Positions 8,857-17,252 of a stretch of 64,000 bases of DNA are shown here, piece by piece (positions within the stretch are counted from its first letter, which is position 1; each line of letters starts with the position of its first letter). Below the pieces are notes generated by a model that did no database searches, was not told where the DNA came from, and saw only the letters and a program-made list of their open reading frames with translations. This stretch comes from Buttiauxella agrestis ATCC 33320 (GTDB lineage Bacteria > Pseudomonadota > Gammaproteobacteria > Enterobacterales > Enterobacteriaceae). The stretch spans positions 1 to 64,000 of the forward strand of contig NZ_JMPI01000030.1 in NCBI RefSeq assembly GCF_000735355.1. Direction: 5' to 3'. Position numbers and translations under genes: made by a program.

Positions 8857-9534
8857 TTAAATTGATGCGTTATGAATTTCGCCAATGCCGCCATAGTCAC
8901 TAATAATTTTAAAGGTCAGCGCACCTGATGAAACTCCTGTAGGCAAATCAAAACGTGCAGTACTGCCAGGGGCAACATAGGTCACATCTGCCAACGCTTT
9001 GCCATTGACTGTAATTTGGTTAAAATTCATATAGTAGTTTGTCGGATTATTAACTTGAACCTGGTTACCTACTTTCTGCCAGGTCAATTGACCCGCCAGG
9101 TTTTCAGGCACAGTCTTTTTCAAAGCTTCAGGGCGGTAGATTAATTTAATCCGCGTTTTCACCGCCACCTGAAGCGTATTTTCTTTCTTTGGTGCTGAAG
9201 GAATAGATTTAATACTTAACCAAAACATTGATTCTTTATCTTCCGGCAAACTACCAGCACGCACAATACGCATCACGTTTTGCTGACCATGATCCAGACG
9301 ATACAGAGGGGGTGTAATAATAAAGGGAGCTTTCTCAGCGCCACCCGATTGGGTATCAATCCATGACTGAATAAGATATGGCACCGTGTCTGGATTATTG
9401 ACGCTCAGTGAAGCTTCCTTCTTACCTCCATCATAAATAACCCTGGTGCCGCCAATAACTACGCCTGCATTAACAGTGGTAGAAATAACAATGGCTAAAA
9501 CACCCAATAAAACAGATTTATGGAATACTTTCAT
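8857..9534 (-). CDS. Periplasmic fimbrial chaperone (FimC/LpfB family)
   Basis: 225 residues. Signal peptide 1-23 (ends VNA|GV). It has the PapD-like fold: GTRVIYDGGKKEASLSV near the N-terminus, the conserved Arg/Lys subunit-anchoring region, and LIYRPEAL at about 132-139, which marks the end of domain 1. It binds pilins by donor-strand complementation and delivers them to the usher. It lies 71 bases after the major pilin gene, separated by a hairpin that should lower its expression relative to pilin. Confidence 0.95.
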   Translation of the reverse strand: MKVFHKSVLLGVLAIVISTTVNAGVVIGGTRVIYDGGKKEASLSVNNPDTVPYLIQSWIDTQSGGAEKAPFIITPPLYRLDHGQQNVMRIVRAGSLPEDKESMFWLSIKSIPSAPKKENTLQVAVKTRIKLIYRPEALKKTVPENLAGQLTWQKVGNQVQVNNPTNYYMNFNQITVNGKALADVTYVAPGSTARFDLPTGVSSGALTFKIISDYGGIGEIHNASI

Positions 9535-9557
9535 ATTTATCCTATACGATGAAAATA

Positions 9558-9600
9558 CGGGCCGATAATATCGGCCCGATGCACTCCCTTTATAAAGGGA
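9558..9600 (-). terminator. Two hairpins between major pilin and chaperone genes
   Basis: Reading in the operon direction there is first a 16-bp palindrome TCCCTTTATAAAGGGA (9585-9600), then a perfect 10-bp inverted repeat CGGGCCGATA/TATCGGCCCG (9558-9578) followed by TATTTTC. It fits an attenuator or mRNA-stabilising element that gives excess major pilin over assembly proteins, as is common in fimbrial operons. Confidence 0.7.
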
Positions 9601-9605
9601 ATAAA

Positions 9606-10127
9606 TTAGTTGTAGTTAACTGTGAAGGTCGCTGTTGAATTTGCAGGACCCGCAGTTACGGTAGCCGCTTTTTTCAGATAGCGGGCATAGAACGGCAGTT
9701 CGTTCACGCCAGCTGTTAATGTATAAGCAGTAGATGCCGTGAACAGAGGCAGTGTTGCCGCAATATCAGCCAATTCAATCGCAACGCCAGTTGCAACACC
9801 TGGTTCGTCGTTCAGTTTCAGAACTGAATCATCGCCCGGGTAACCCGCACCATCAAACTTAAAGCGAGCAGTCACCAGGTTTGCCGGGCAATCTTTCAGC
9901 TTCAGGATAAACTTGGTTGCCGAAGAGCGCGGGCTCGCGTCAGTTAAAGAAGTACGAGAAACGCGACCGAGATCGACTGTCATAGTATTGTTTGCGCCGA
10001 TATCAACAGTACATGCTGTATCCAGAATTTCGCCCGTAAAGTTAACGGTGCCATCAGCAGCGAAAGCTGAAGCTGCAGCCATTAAGGATGTAGCAGCGAT
10101 TGCGGCAGCAAGTAAGTTCTTTTTCAT
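9606..10127 (-). CDS. Major fimbrial subunit (FimA/LpfA-type pilin)
   Basis: 173 residues. Signal peptide 1-23 (MKKNLLAAAIAA..., cleavage AFA|AD). The mature protein has GEILDTACTVDIG with the first Cys, a second Cys at KLKDCPAN, and the C-terminal donor strand ending TVNYN. It is first in the operon and followed by an attenuator hairpin, as expected for the shaft subunit. The operon promoter must lie in the AT-rich gap to its right. Confidence 0.92.
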   Translation of the reverse strand: MKKNLLAAAIAATSLMAAASAFAADGTVNFTGEILDTACTVDIGANNTMTVDLGRVSRTSLTDASPRSSATKFILKLKDCPANLVTARFKFDGAGYPGDDSVLKLNDEPGVATGVAIELADIAATLPLFTASTAYTLTAGVNELPFYARYLKKAATVTAGPANSTATFTVNYN

Positions 10128-10424
10128 TACGTTTTCCTTTATATAATTATATGGCGAGATATTTAGATAAAAAGATCCCTATCCATTATCGTTAGATAAT
10201 GAACTAATATCCTCGCCAGGTTTGTCCATGCATCATCATGTGATATTTACAGCGAATAATCATGCGTTGCATAAATATGATTTTCGTCATTAATATTTAC
10301 GTGGTTGACCAAATATAAAACCGGAATCCACGTTTATATTAAAAAATCATTTTTCACATTACTACATCATTCCCTGCTTGAATCAATTTTCATCAAATCA
10401 CGCATTAAACTCAAGGTGTTTTTG

Positions 10425-10440
10425 GGTGTAATTTTACACC
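10425..10440. promoter_or_regulatory. 16-bp dyad GGTGTAA-TT-TTACACC
   Basis: Perfect 7-bp arms with a 2-bp centre, about 95 bases upstream of the first YaiV-like gene. An extra GGTGT half-site lies just to the left. It has the size of a dimeric HTH operator; the cognate regulator is unknown. Confidence 0.45.
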
Positions 10441-10498
10441 GTAACATTTATTCACTTAATAAAAATTCTTAACCATAATGCAACCGTATATAGCCAAC

Positions 10499-10514
10499 CC
10501 AGGAATGTTCCTGG
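10499..10514. promoter_or_regulatory. 16-bp dyad CCAGGAA-TG-TTCCTGG
   Basis: Perfect 7-bp arms, ending about nine bases before the GAGAGGA ribosome site of the gene at 10535. Too tight a centre for a good RNA terminator and no T tail follows. A repressor operator, possibly autoregulatory, is the simplest reading. Confidence 0.45.
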
Positions 10515-10534
10515 TCTTTACGAGAGGAATGTAA

Positions 10535-11200
10535 ATGTCTGTATTTGAACAACAAAATCCATTTTTTACAGATGATTTAACCATCTTAAATAAAAAGCCC
10601 ATTGCTGATATTGAGTTGTTGATCACGCACCTTAATAAGCATTCTAACAAAATGGAAACAAAACCACGTCAAATTATTAACTATATGGACAGCAGTGAGA
10701 GGAAGTGTTTTCTTTTACATAAAGGTAGTGTTTCACTTTATCGCAGTATAGATGGGATGGTATTAAATACTGAATCAGCGCCTTTTGTGTTTGGCATGAG
10801 CACACAATTAACCAATCCTGATTATCTTCATATCAGAACTCACGATGAATCCGAAGTGAGCTGGATAACTTTAGAGGTGGCAAACCAGATTATTGCACAA
10901 GAGAATCTGTGGAGAAATCTTTCTGCATTATTGGTGTACACCGTCACGCGTGTTTACGACCATTGCACCAAAATATCTTCGTTGTCTTCTTATGACATTA
11001 TTCGTTATCAACTATATGAATTGATGAGAGAGACAGTGGAAATCAGAAATAGCGTTAGTATTGCTAACTATATACAGAGCCGAACATTTTTGTCGCGCAG
11101 CAGTATTATGAAAATTCTTGCGCAGTTAAAAGCGGGGGGGTACATCATCACTGAGCGTGGTTGTTTAGTTAGCATCAATAACATTCCGTTGAAATATTGA
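10535..11200 (+). CDS. YaiV/IprA-like regulator, copy 1
   Basis: 221 residues. The N-terminal half resembles the cyclic-nucleotide-like sensor of the CRP superfamily but without recognisable cAMP ligands. The C-terminal winged helix (about 178-221) contains RTFLSRSSIMKILAQL and GGYI, matching the tail of E. coli YaiV/IprA (RTRVSRSVVAEVLAAL, as I recall it). AGAGGA lies seven bases before the ATG. It diverges from the fimbrial operon and is followed by a paralogue, so fimbrial control is inferred. A run of seven G at 11134-11140 lies in the codons just after the putative recognition helix and could slip. Confidence 0.72.
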   Translation: MSVFEQQNPFFTDDLTILNKKPIADIELLITHLNKHSNKMETKPRQIINYMDSSERKCFLLHKGSVSLYRSIDGMVLNTESAPFVFGMSTQLTNPDYLHIRTHDESEVSWITLEVANQIIAQENLWRNLSALLVYTVTRVYDHCTKISSLSSYDIIRYQLYELMRETVEIRNSVSIANYIQSRTFLSRSSIMKILAQLKAGGYIITERGCLVSINNIPLKY

Positions 11201-11316
11201 AGCCCTCAATAAAGGTAAAAATTTTTCATATCCATCTGTTTACTAACCAGTAATTGTTACAAAAACGATATTCACATCTTCCCGTTTTATGCTAGTTTTA
11301 ATTAAACAGTTTTAAT

Positions 11317-11973
11317 ATGAAATGTGCCGACATGAAAGATTCTTCCGACGATAATTTCACCACGACGATTCAAATCCAAGCAACTTTCGATCTTATCGAA
11401 GTGCTGAGTCCTTTTGTCACATTTGAAAAATTCCCCCCACAGCGCAGGCTTTACTACACAGAAGGCGGGGTGAAAATGTGCTACATCATAAGATCTGGCC
11501 TGATAAAAGTGCGCCGTGATGCAGATGACTTTGTAATGGGCACCTTACGTACGCCTAATATCGCTGGGATCACCAATATGATTCCCGATACCAGCGGGTT
11601 ATACCTAGAGTTACAAGGTGAAGCTGAAATCGCTATTCTTACCACCGCCCGAGCACAGGAATTGATAGCTGAAACAAAATCATGGGAACTGCTCGCTAGG
11701 CACATTATGAAGATAACCACCAATCTTTTTAATAACAATATTATTATGACAGCCCCCACTACCTATGAAGTGGTGAAGTTCCACTTAATCATGTTGATGC
11801 AAGAGCCTGAGAGTGTGCGGGAAAAAACTTCTGCAGTGAAATACATTCTGGAAAGAACACGGCTTTCACGCAGTACCGTGATGAAAATGCTCGCTCAGTT
11901 AAGACAAGGCGGGTATATACAACTCGACGACGGTATCCTGGTCGCGTTGAATCATTTACCCGCCAAATATTAA
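11317..11973 (+). CDS. YaiV/IprA-like regulator, copy 2
   Basis: 218 residues, paralogous to the gene just upstream. The C-termini align as RTRLSRSTVMKMLAQLRQGGYI against RTFLSRSSIMKILAQLKAGGYI (shown here as motifs), and both end in PxKY. The N-terminal half is CRP-like without evident cAMP-binding residues. Neither ATG (11317 or 11332) has a clear Shine-Dalgarno; the first is used. It has no seven-G run; the equivalent codons are GGC GGG. It is convergent with dcp, with almost no gap. Confidence 0.7.
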   Translation: MKCADMKDSSDDNFTTTIQIQATFDLIEVLSPFVTFEKFPPQRRLYYTEGGVKMCYIIRSGLIKVRRDADDFVMGTLRTPNIAGITNMIPDTSGLYLELQGEAEIAILTTARAQELIAETKSWELLARHIMKITTNLFNNNIIMTAPTTYEVVKFHLIMLMQEPESVREKTSAVKYILERTRLSRSTVMKMLAQLRQGGYIQLDDGILVALNHLPAKY

Positions 11974-11980
11974 CGCACTT

Positions 11981-14026
11981 TTATTCGGCCAGACCCCGGT
12001 TTTCCAGCATCGGTTCGCTGTATGGCGCATGTCCTCGCCATTCGTTATAAAACGTTTTAAGATCCTGGCTATTTCCGCGAGACAAAATCGCCTCACGGAA
12101 ACGCTGGCCATTATTTGCTGTTAGCCCGCCCTGCTCCACAAACCATTGATAGCCATCGTCGGCCAGCATTTGCGTCCAGATATAAGCGTAATACCCTGCG
12201 GCATAACCGCCGCCAAAAATATGCGCGAAATAGCTGCTGCGGTAACGCGGGGGCACCGCAGCAAGTTTGATGCGCTCTTGCTCCAGCGCGTTTGCTTCAA
12301 ACTTAACCACGTCGTCAATCACACTTCCCGCAGGCAAGCTGTGCCAGTTCATATCCAGCAACGCAGCGGCGAGCAGCTCTGTCATGTCGTAGCCTTTATT
12401 AAACTGCGCTGCGCGGAATAACTTCTCTTTTAGCGCCTCTGGCATCGGTTCGCCAGTTTGATAATGGCGAGCATAGTTGGCAAATACCTGCGGCTCGCGC
12501 GCCCAGTGCTCGTTGATTTGCGAAGGGAACTCGACGAAATCGCGCGGCGTATTCGTGCCGGATAAAGTTGCGTAATGTTGGGTAGCAAACAGGCCGTGAA
12601 GGGTATGGCCGAACTCATGGAACAGCGTGACGACATCATCCCAGGAAATGAGCGCGGCTTCGCCAGATGCCGGTTTGTTGTAATTGCAGACGTTGTAAAT
12701 CACCGGCGCGTTAGCAAGCAATGTGGATTGCTCAACAAAATTGCCCATCCACGCCCCGCCGCCTTTGCTGTCACGGGCAAAGAAATCGCCGTAAAACAGC
12801 GCCATACCACGACCGTCTTTATCGAAGATCTCCCACACCCGCACATCATCGTGATAAACCGGAATATCGAAACGCTCAACGAAACTGAGACCGAAAAGCT
12901 GGCTTGCTGCCCAGAAAACACCGTTGGTGAGCACATTATTCAATGCAAAATAGGGTTTGATTTGCGCTTCATCGAGATCGTATTTCGCGCGTCGTACCTG
13001 CTCAGCATAAAACGCCCAGTCCCAGGCCTCGGCTTTAAATCCACCATTTTGTGCGTCGATAACGTGCTGGATATCGGCCAGTTCCCGCTGTGCCCGCGCC
13101 GTTGCCGCAGGCACGATACCACGCATAAATTGCAGTGCAGCCTGCGGTGTTTGGGCCATCTGGTCAGCAATTTTCCATGCCGCGTAGTTATCGAACCCGA
13201 GCAATTCCGCCTGTTCTGCGCGCAGCGTTGCCAGGCGAGCGACAATAGCGCGCGTGTCGTTGCCATCATTTTGTTGTGTGCGATCCCAACCGGCTTTAAA
13301 CAGTTTTTCACGCGTCTCACGGTGACTTAATGATTGCAGCGCTGGCTGCTGCGTGAAGTTAAGCAGCGCGATAACATATTTGCCGTCAAGCCCCTTCGCT
13401 TTCGCCTGTTGCGCGGCGGCGGCAATTTCCGCAGGCGTTAACCCGTCCAGTAGATTGACGTCGTCAACCACCAGCCCGGCGGCTTTATCAGCGGCATGCA
13501 GACGATTATTAAACTGGCTACTGAGCTGCGCGGCTTCTTTGTTGAGTACCTTCAGGCGTGCTTTCTTTTCTTCGCTTAACATCGCACCTGCCAGGTTAAA
13601 GCTCTGCCAGACGACTTCAACCAGACGCTGCGATTCGTCATCAAGATTTAGCGTATGACGACGTTGGTAAACGCTATCCAAACGCGCAAACAACACGGCG
13701 TTCAGACGCATTTCATCCGCCAGTTCGGCAAGTTCGGCGGCAAACTCTTCATCGAGTTGTTGCAGATAATCGTTGGTATTTGCTGAAGTCGTGGCGAAGA
13801 AAACATTCGTCACTCTTCCCAACATTTGCCCGGTTTTTTCCAGCGCCAGATAAGTATTTTCGAAAGTGGGTTCGGCGGTGTCATTGGCAATTGCGGCGAT
13901 TTCTTCGCGCTTGATACGTTTGGCTTCGTCAAACGCCGGGCGATAGTGGCTGTCGTGAATGTCATCAAAATGTGGCGCCTGGTAGGGCAATAAACTGATG
14001 CGGTAAAACGGGTTAACTGACAGCAT
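11981..14026 (-). CDS. dcp: Peptidyl-dipeptidase Dcp
   Basis: 681 residues, the same length as E. coli Dcp. An M3-family zinc metallopeptidase that removes C-terminal dipeptides from peptides. The zinc site HEFGHTLHG is at about residues 468-476 with the following Glu in FVEFPSQINEHW. Strong similarity runs to the end (SYFAHIFGGGYAAGYYAY). In E. coli it is adjacent and divergent to ydfG; here the guaD-xdhABC operon lies between them. Confidence 0.96.
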   Translation of the reverse strand: MLSVNPFYRISLLPYQAPHFDDIHDSHYRPAFDEAKRIKREEIAAIANDTAEPTFENTYLALEKTGQMLGRVTNVFFATTSANTNDYLQQLDEEFAAELAELADEMRLNAVLFARLDSVYQRRHTLNLDDESQRLVEVVWQSFNLAGAMLSEEKKARLKVLNKEAAQLSSQFNNRLHAADKAAGLVVDDVNLLDGLTPAEIAAAAQQAKAKGLDGKYVIALLNFTQQPALQSLSHRETREKLFKAGWDRTQQNDGNDTRAIVARLATLRAEQAELLGFDNYAAWKIADQMAQTPQAALQFMRGIVPAATARAQRELADIQHVIDAQNGGFKAEAWDWAFYAEQVRRAKYDLDEAQIKPYFALNNVLTNGVFWAASQLFGLSFVERFDIPVYHDDVRVWEIFDKDGRGMALFYGDFFARDSKGGGAWMGNFVEQSTLLANAPVIYNVCNYNKPASGEAALISWDDVVTLFHEFGHTLHGLFATQHYATLSGTNTPRDFVEFPSQINEHWAREPQVFANYARHYQTGEPMPEALKEKLFRAAQFNKGYDMTELLAAALLDMNWHSLPAGSVIDDVVKFEANALEQERIKLAAVPPRYRSSYFAHIFGGGYAAGYYAYIWTQMLADDGYQWFVEQGGLTANNGQRFREAILSRGNSQDLKTFYNEWRGHAPYSEPMLENRGLAE

Positions 14027-14054
14027 CCTGAACTCCTGATAAGACCAGCAGGAA

Positions 14055-14135
14055 GGTGGAAGACGCTAGCGCTTTTCCACCCTACGAAGAAAGTTAAGTG
14101 ATTGTAGGGCGGATAAGCATATGCGTCATCCGCCA
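14055..14135. repeat. BIME-like double-hairpin repeat, copy 1
   Basis: A hairpin GGTGGAAGACGC...CCACCCTACGAA (14055-14088) followed by a second, GTAGGGCGGATAAGC...GTCATCCGCC (14104-14135). The same two modules occur in opposite order at 21924-22015 and 58693-58772. It lies between the xdhC 3' end and dcp. Confidence 0.75.
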
Positions 14136-14139
14136 ATCT

Positions 14140-14910
14140 CTAACTGGCGGCCTGATATACAGCAATAATCTCTGCGGTAATAGCCACGGCGATTTCTGCC
14201 GGGAGTTTCCCTTTCACATCGGGCAAACCCACCGGGCAGCGCAAGGTGCTCAGTTGCTGCTGCGTGATGCCTTTTCCCGCCAGTCGATACTCAAAACGCT
14301 GGCGTTTCGTGTGTGAGCCAATTAACCCCAGATAGCGGTAATCACCACGTTTCAGTATCGCTGCGGTTAATTCCAGGTCGCGCGGGTGATGGTGTGTCAT
14401 CACAATAAAATAACTGTTCGCAGGTGCGGATTTCACCGCATCCAGCGGGTCTTCCGCCTGCCAGGCTTTCACTCCTGGCGGCACGGCAGTGAACATATCA
14501 GCACGTTCATCAACCCAGGTGATGTGACAAGGTAAGGTTGATAATAATGCCACCAGCGCCTGCCCGACGTGGCCTGCGCCAAAAACGACAATTTGCGGCT
14601 GCGGCTGAATCAGCGGTTCAAATAACACCGTGGTCATTCCACCGCAACACTGCCCAAGCCTGGCGCCGAGATTAAAATGTTCGGTATGCGGAGCGGTGTT
14701 TTGCTTCTCCAGCATGTCACGGGCCATGGCGATGCACTGGTATTCGAGATGCCCGCCGCCGATGGTCAGATAAGTGTGTTCGCGGCCAACGATCATTTTG
14801 GTGCCGCAATTTCTCGGCACCGAGCCTTTGTCCGTCAGCAACGTCAGCAACACACACGGTTCACGGCGTTCATGTAACTGCATCAGAATGCGGATCCATT
14901 CATCGTTCAT
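14140..14910 (-). CDS. xdhC: XdhC family molybdenum-cofactor accessory protein
   Basis: 256 residues from the ATG that overlaps the xdhB stop as ATGA; an upstream extension in the same frame would run inside xdhB. The N-terminal XdhC domain has KGSVPRNCGTKM (about 33-44) and GGGHLEY; the C-terminal Rossmann domain starts at VVFGAGHVGQALV. XdhC proteins bind the molybdenum cofactor and help its sulfuration and insertion into xanthine dehydrogenase. It is last in guaD-xdhA-xdhB-xdhC. Confidence 0.93.
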   Translation of the reverse strand: MNDEWIRILMQLHERREPCVLLTLLTDKGSVPRNCGTKMIVGREHTYLTIGGGHLEYQCIAMARDMLEKQNTAPHTEHFNLGARLGQCCGGMTTVLFEPLIQPQPQIVVFGAGHVGQALVALLSTLPCHITWVDERADMFTAVPPGVKAWQAEDPLDAVKSAPANSYFIVMTHHHPRDLELTAAILKRGDYRYLGLIGSHTKRQRFEYRLAGKGITQQQLSTLRCPVGLPDVKGKLPAEIAVAITAEIIAVYQAAS

Positions 14911-17252
14911 GGTGCCTCCTGACAACCCCAGAACACGCGCTCCGGTGTGGCGGGCGCGTCTAATAACGGGTGTTTCTGGTAATTCGTCACACTGCCGACG
15001 GCATCCTGCAAGGCACACCACACCGATATTCCCAGCATAAATGGCGGTTCGCCAACGGCTTTGGAACGGTAAACGGTGTGCTGCGGGTTAGCGTGATTTT
15101 CCAGCAGATTCACCCGCAGATCGCATGGCACATCGCTAATCGCCGGGATTTTGTAGCTCATCGGGCTGTCGGTCAGCAGCCGCCCTTTTTCATCCCACAC
15201 CAGCTCTTCGCAGGTCAGCCAGCCCGCGCCTTGCACAAAGCCGCCTTCGATTTGCCCGATATCCAGCGCCGGGTTTAGTGAACGCCCTACGTCATGCAGA
15301 ATATCCGTGCGCAGCAGGCGATATTCCCCGGTCAGCGTGTCGATAATCACTTCCGAGCACGCCGCTCCGTATGAGAAGTAATAGAACGGTTGTCCGCGTC
15401 CGGCGGCGCGATCGTAATGAATTCCCGGCACTTTGTAGAAACCCGTCGCCGAAAGCGGCACCTGGTTAAGCCACGCCAGGTGAGCAATTTCGTTGAATGT
15501 GAAATGTCGCCCTGCCGCTTTCACTACGCCGTTGCGAAATTCTACGTGTTCCGCTTCACAATGGTGTAAACGGCAAAGCATCTCCACCAGCCGTTCTTTA
15601 ATGGTGAGTGCCGCAATTTCCGCCGCTTTACCGTTAAGATCGGCACCGGATGACGCCGCGGTCGGTGAAGTATTAGGGACTTTGCCCGTATTCGTTGCCG
15701 TGACCTGAATCTGCTCGACAGGAATTTGCAGCACCTGCGCGACGACTTGCGCCACTTTGGTGTTCAGGCCCTGTCCCATCTCCGTGCCGCCATGGTTAAG
15801 CTGCACGGTGCCATCGGTGTAAATCAGCAGTAACGCGCCCGCCTGATTCAGGAAACTGGAGGTAAACGAGATACCGAATTTCACCGGGGTCAGGGCGAGT
15901 CCGCGTTTGAGTACCGGGCTGTGGCGATTAAATTCACCGATTTGCGCACGACGGTTCTGATAATCTGCGCTCACCTCAAGCTGACGAGTTATTTCCGGCA
16001 TAATGTTGTGTTCAACAGTTTGGTGGTAGTGCGTCACGTTGCGTTCGGTGTCGCCATAGTAATTGCGTTTGCGCACATCCAGCGGGTCCAAGCCCAGGTC
16101 GCGGGCAATGTGATCCATAATCTGTTCGATGGCGACCATACCCTGCGGCCCGCCAAAACCACGATACGCCGTATTCGACGCCAGATTTGTGCGGCAGCGA
16201 TAACCCGTGACACGCGCATCACCGAGGTAATAGGCGTTATCGGCGTGAAACATCGCCCGATCGCAGATCGATCCTGAGAGATCCAGCGAATAACCGCAGT
16301 TAGCCGCCAGATCGATGACTACGCCATTGAGCATCCCTTCATCCGTAAAACCAACATCGTAGCGGACAAAAAACGGATGCCGTTTACCGGTGATGCGCAT
16401 ATCGTCACGCCTTGATAAGCGCATTTTTGCCGGTTTTCCGGTCAATGCCGCCACCAGGGCAGCATGGCAGGCGATGCCCGCAGCCTGCGTTTCTTTGCCG
16501 CCGAATCCCCCGCCCATGCGGCGCATATCCACCGTGACTTTATTCATAGTGACGCCCAGTACCGAGGCCACCAGCTTTTGTACTTCGGTCGGATGTTGAG
16601 TGGACGACCACACCGTCACGCTACCGTCTTCACCGGGCTGTACGACGGCGATTTGCCCTTCGAGGTAAAAATGCTCCTGGCCACCAATATGAAACTGCCC
16701 CTGAAGTCGATGCGTAGCCGTTGCCAGCGCGGAGTCTGCGTCACCACGTTGATGAACGTGCGGCTCTTGCACATACAGCTCGCGGCGCAATGCTTCTTCG
16801 ACATCCAGCACGGGTTCAAGCAACTCATATTCAATCACCGCCTTGAGCGCCGCTGCGCGTGCGGCGTCGGGTGTTTGCGCCGCGACGGTTAATACAATCT
16901 GGCCGTGGTATTCCACCCGGTCGCGGGCAAACAGCGGGTCGCCCGGTGCCAGCGGGCCGATATCCAGCTCGCCAGGGACATCCTTCCAGCTGAAAACTCG
17001 CTCAACACCTGGCACCGAATAACACGCGGACGTGTCGATGTTTAAAATTTTCGCATGAGCGTGTTGGCTGAGAACCGGGCAAAGATGCAACATGCCCGGC
17101 AAGGTGAGTTTGTCGTCGATATATTCCGCTTTGCCGCTGACGTGTTTATCCGCACTTTCATGTTTCAGGCTTTTGCCCGCGCCGCCGTTCATTTCACGGG
17201 TAAATTGTTCTATTAAAGCCTGTTCTGACAGACGCACCGGGTTAGTTGACAT
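14907..17252 (-). CDS. xdhB: Xanthine dehydrogenase, molybdopterin-binding large subunit
   Basis: 781 residues. It carries the molybdenum cofactor and oxidises hypoxanthine/xanthine to urate. Family marks are GGGFGGKETQA (about 248-258), AYRGFGGPQGM (about 359) with the substrate Arg, QGLNTKVAQVVAQ, and the catalytic Glu in KAVGEPPFMLG near residue 730. The N-terminus has the usual KHESADKHVSGKAEY. It overlaps xdhA by 11 bases and xdhC by four, so translation is coupled. The two-subunit form (FeS/FAD plus Mo) differs from the three-subunit XdhABC of E. coli K-12. Confidence 0.95.
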   Translation of the reverse strand: MSTNPVRLSEQALIEQFTREMNGGAGKSLKHESADKHVSGKAEYIDDKLTLPGMLHLCPVLSQHAHAKILNIDTSACYSVPGVERVFSWKDVPGELDIGPLAPGDPLFARDRVEYHGQIVLTVAAQTPDAARAAALKAVIEYELLEPVLDVEEALRRELYVQEPHVHQRGDADSALATATHRLQGQFHIGGQEHFYLEGQIAVVQPGEDGSVTVWSSTQHPTEVQKLVASVLGVTMNKVTVDMRRMGGGFGGKETQAAGIACHAALVAALTGKPAKMRLSRRDDMRITGKRHPFFVRYDVGFTDEGMLNGVVIDLAANCGYSLDLSGSICDRAMFHADNAYYLGDARVTGYRCRTNLASNTAYRGFGGPQGMVAIEQIMDHIARDLGLDPLDVRKRNYYGDTERNVTHYHQTVEHNIMPEITRQLEVSADYQNRRAQIGEFNRHSPVLKRGLALTPVKFGISFTSSFLNQAGALLLIYTDGTVQLNHGGTEMGQGLNTKVAQVVAQVLQIPVEQIQVTATNTGKVPNTSPTAASSGADLNGKAAEIAALTIKERLVEMLCRLHHCEAEHVEFRNGVVKAAGRHFTFNEIAHLAWLNQVPLSATGFYKVPGIHYDRAAGRGQPFYYFSYGAACSEVIIDTLTGEYRLLRTDILHDVGRSLNPALDIGQIEGGFVQGAGWLTCEELVWDEKGRLLTDSPMSYKIPAISDVPCDLRVNLLENHANPQHTVYRSKAVGEPPFMLGISVWCALQDAVGSVTNYQKHPLLDAPATPERVFWGCQEAP

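Larger units (their letters stand above)
10128..10534. promoter_or_regulatory. Divergent control region: fimbrial operon / YaiV-like regulators
   Basis: An AT-rich gap of about 400 bases with no gene. Next to the pilin gene is an imperfect long inverted repeat (TGGCGAG-ATATT at 10153-10164 against AATATCCTCGCCA at 10206-10218) enclosing CATTATC/GATAATG; it would fold in the pilin leader. Nearer the regulator are two dyads listed separately. I see no pair of short inverted repeats like those bounding an invertible fimS element and only one GATC site, so neither inversion nor Dam-type switching is indicated. Confidence 0.6.

Noticed and set aside
10128-10534. Invertible fimbrial switch or Dam-controlled phase variation at the pilin promoter
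   Set aside because: No matching pair of short inverted repeats flanking a promoter segment, no recombinase gene nearby, and only one GATC in the gap.
12575-13330. 251-codon plus-strand frame inside dcp
   Set aside because: Antisense shadow of the well-supported dcp gene.
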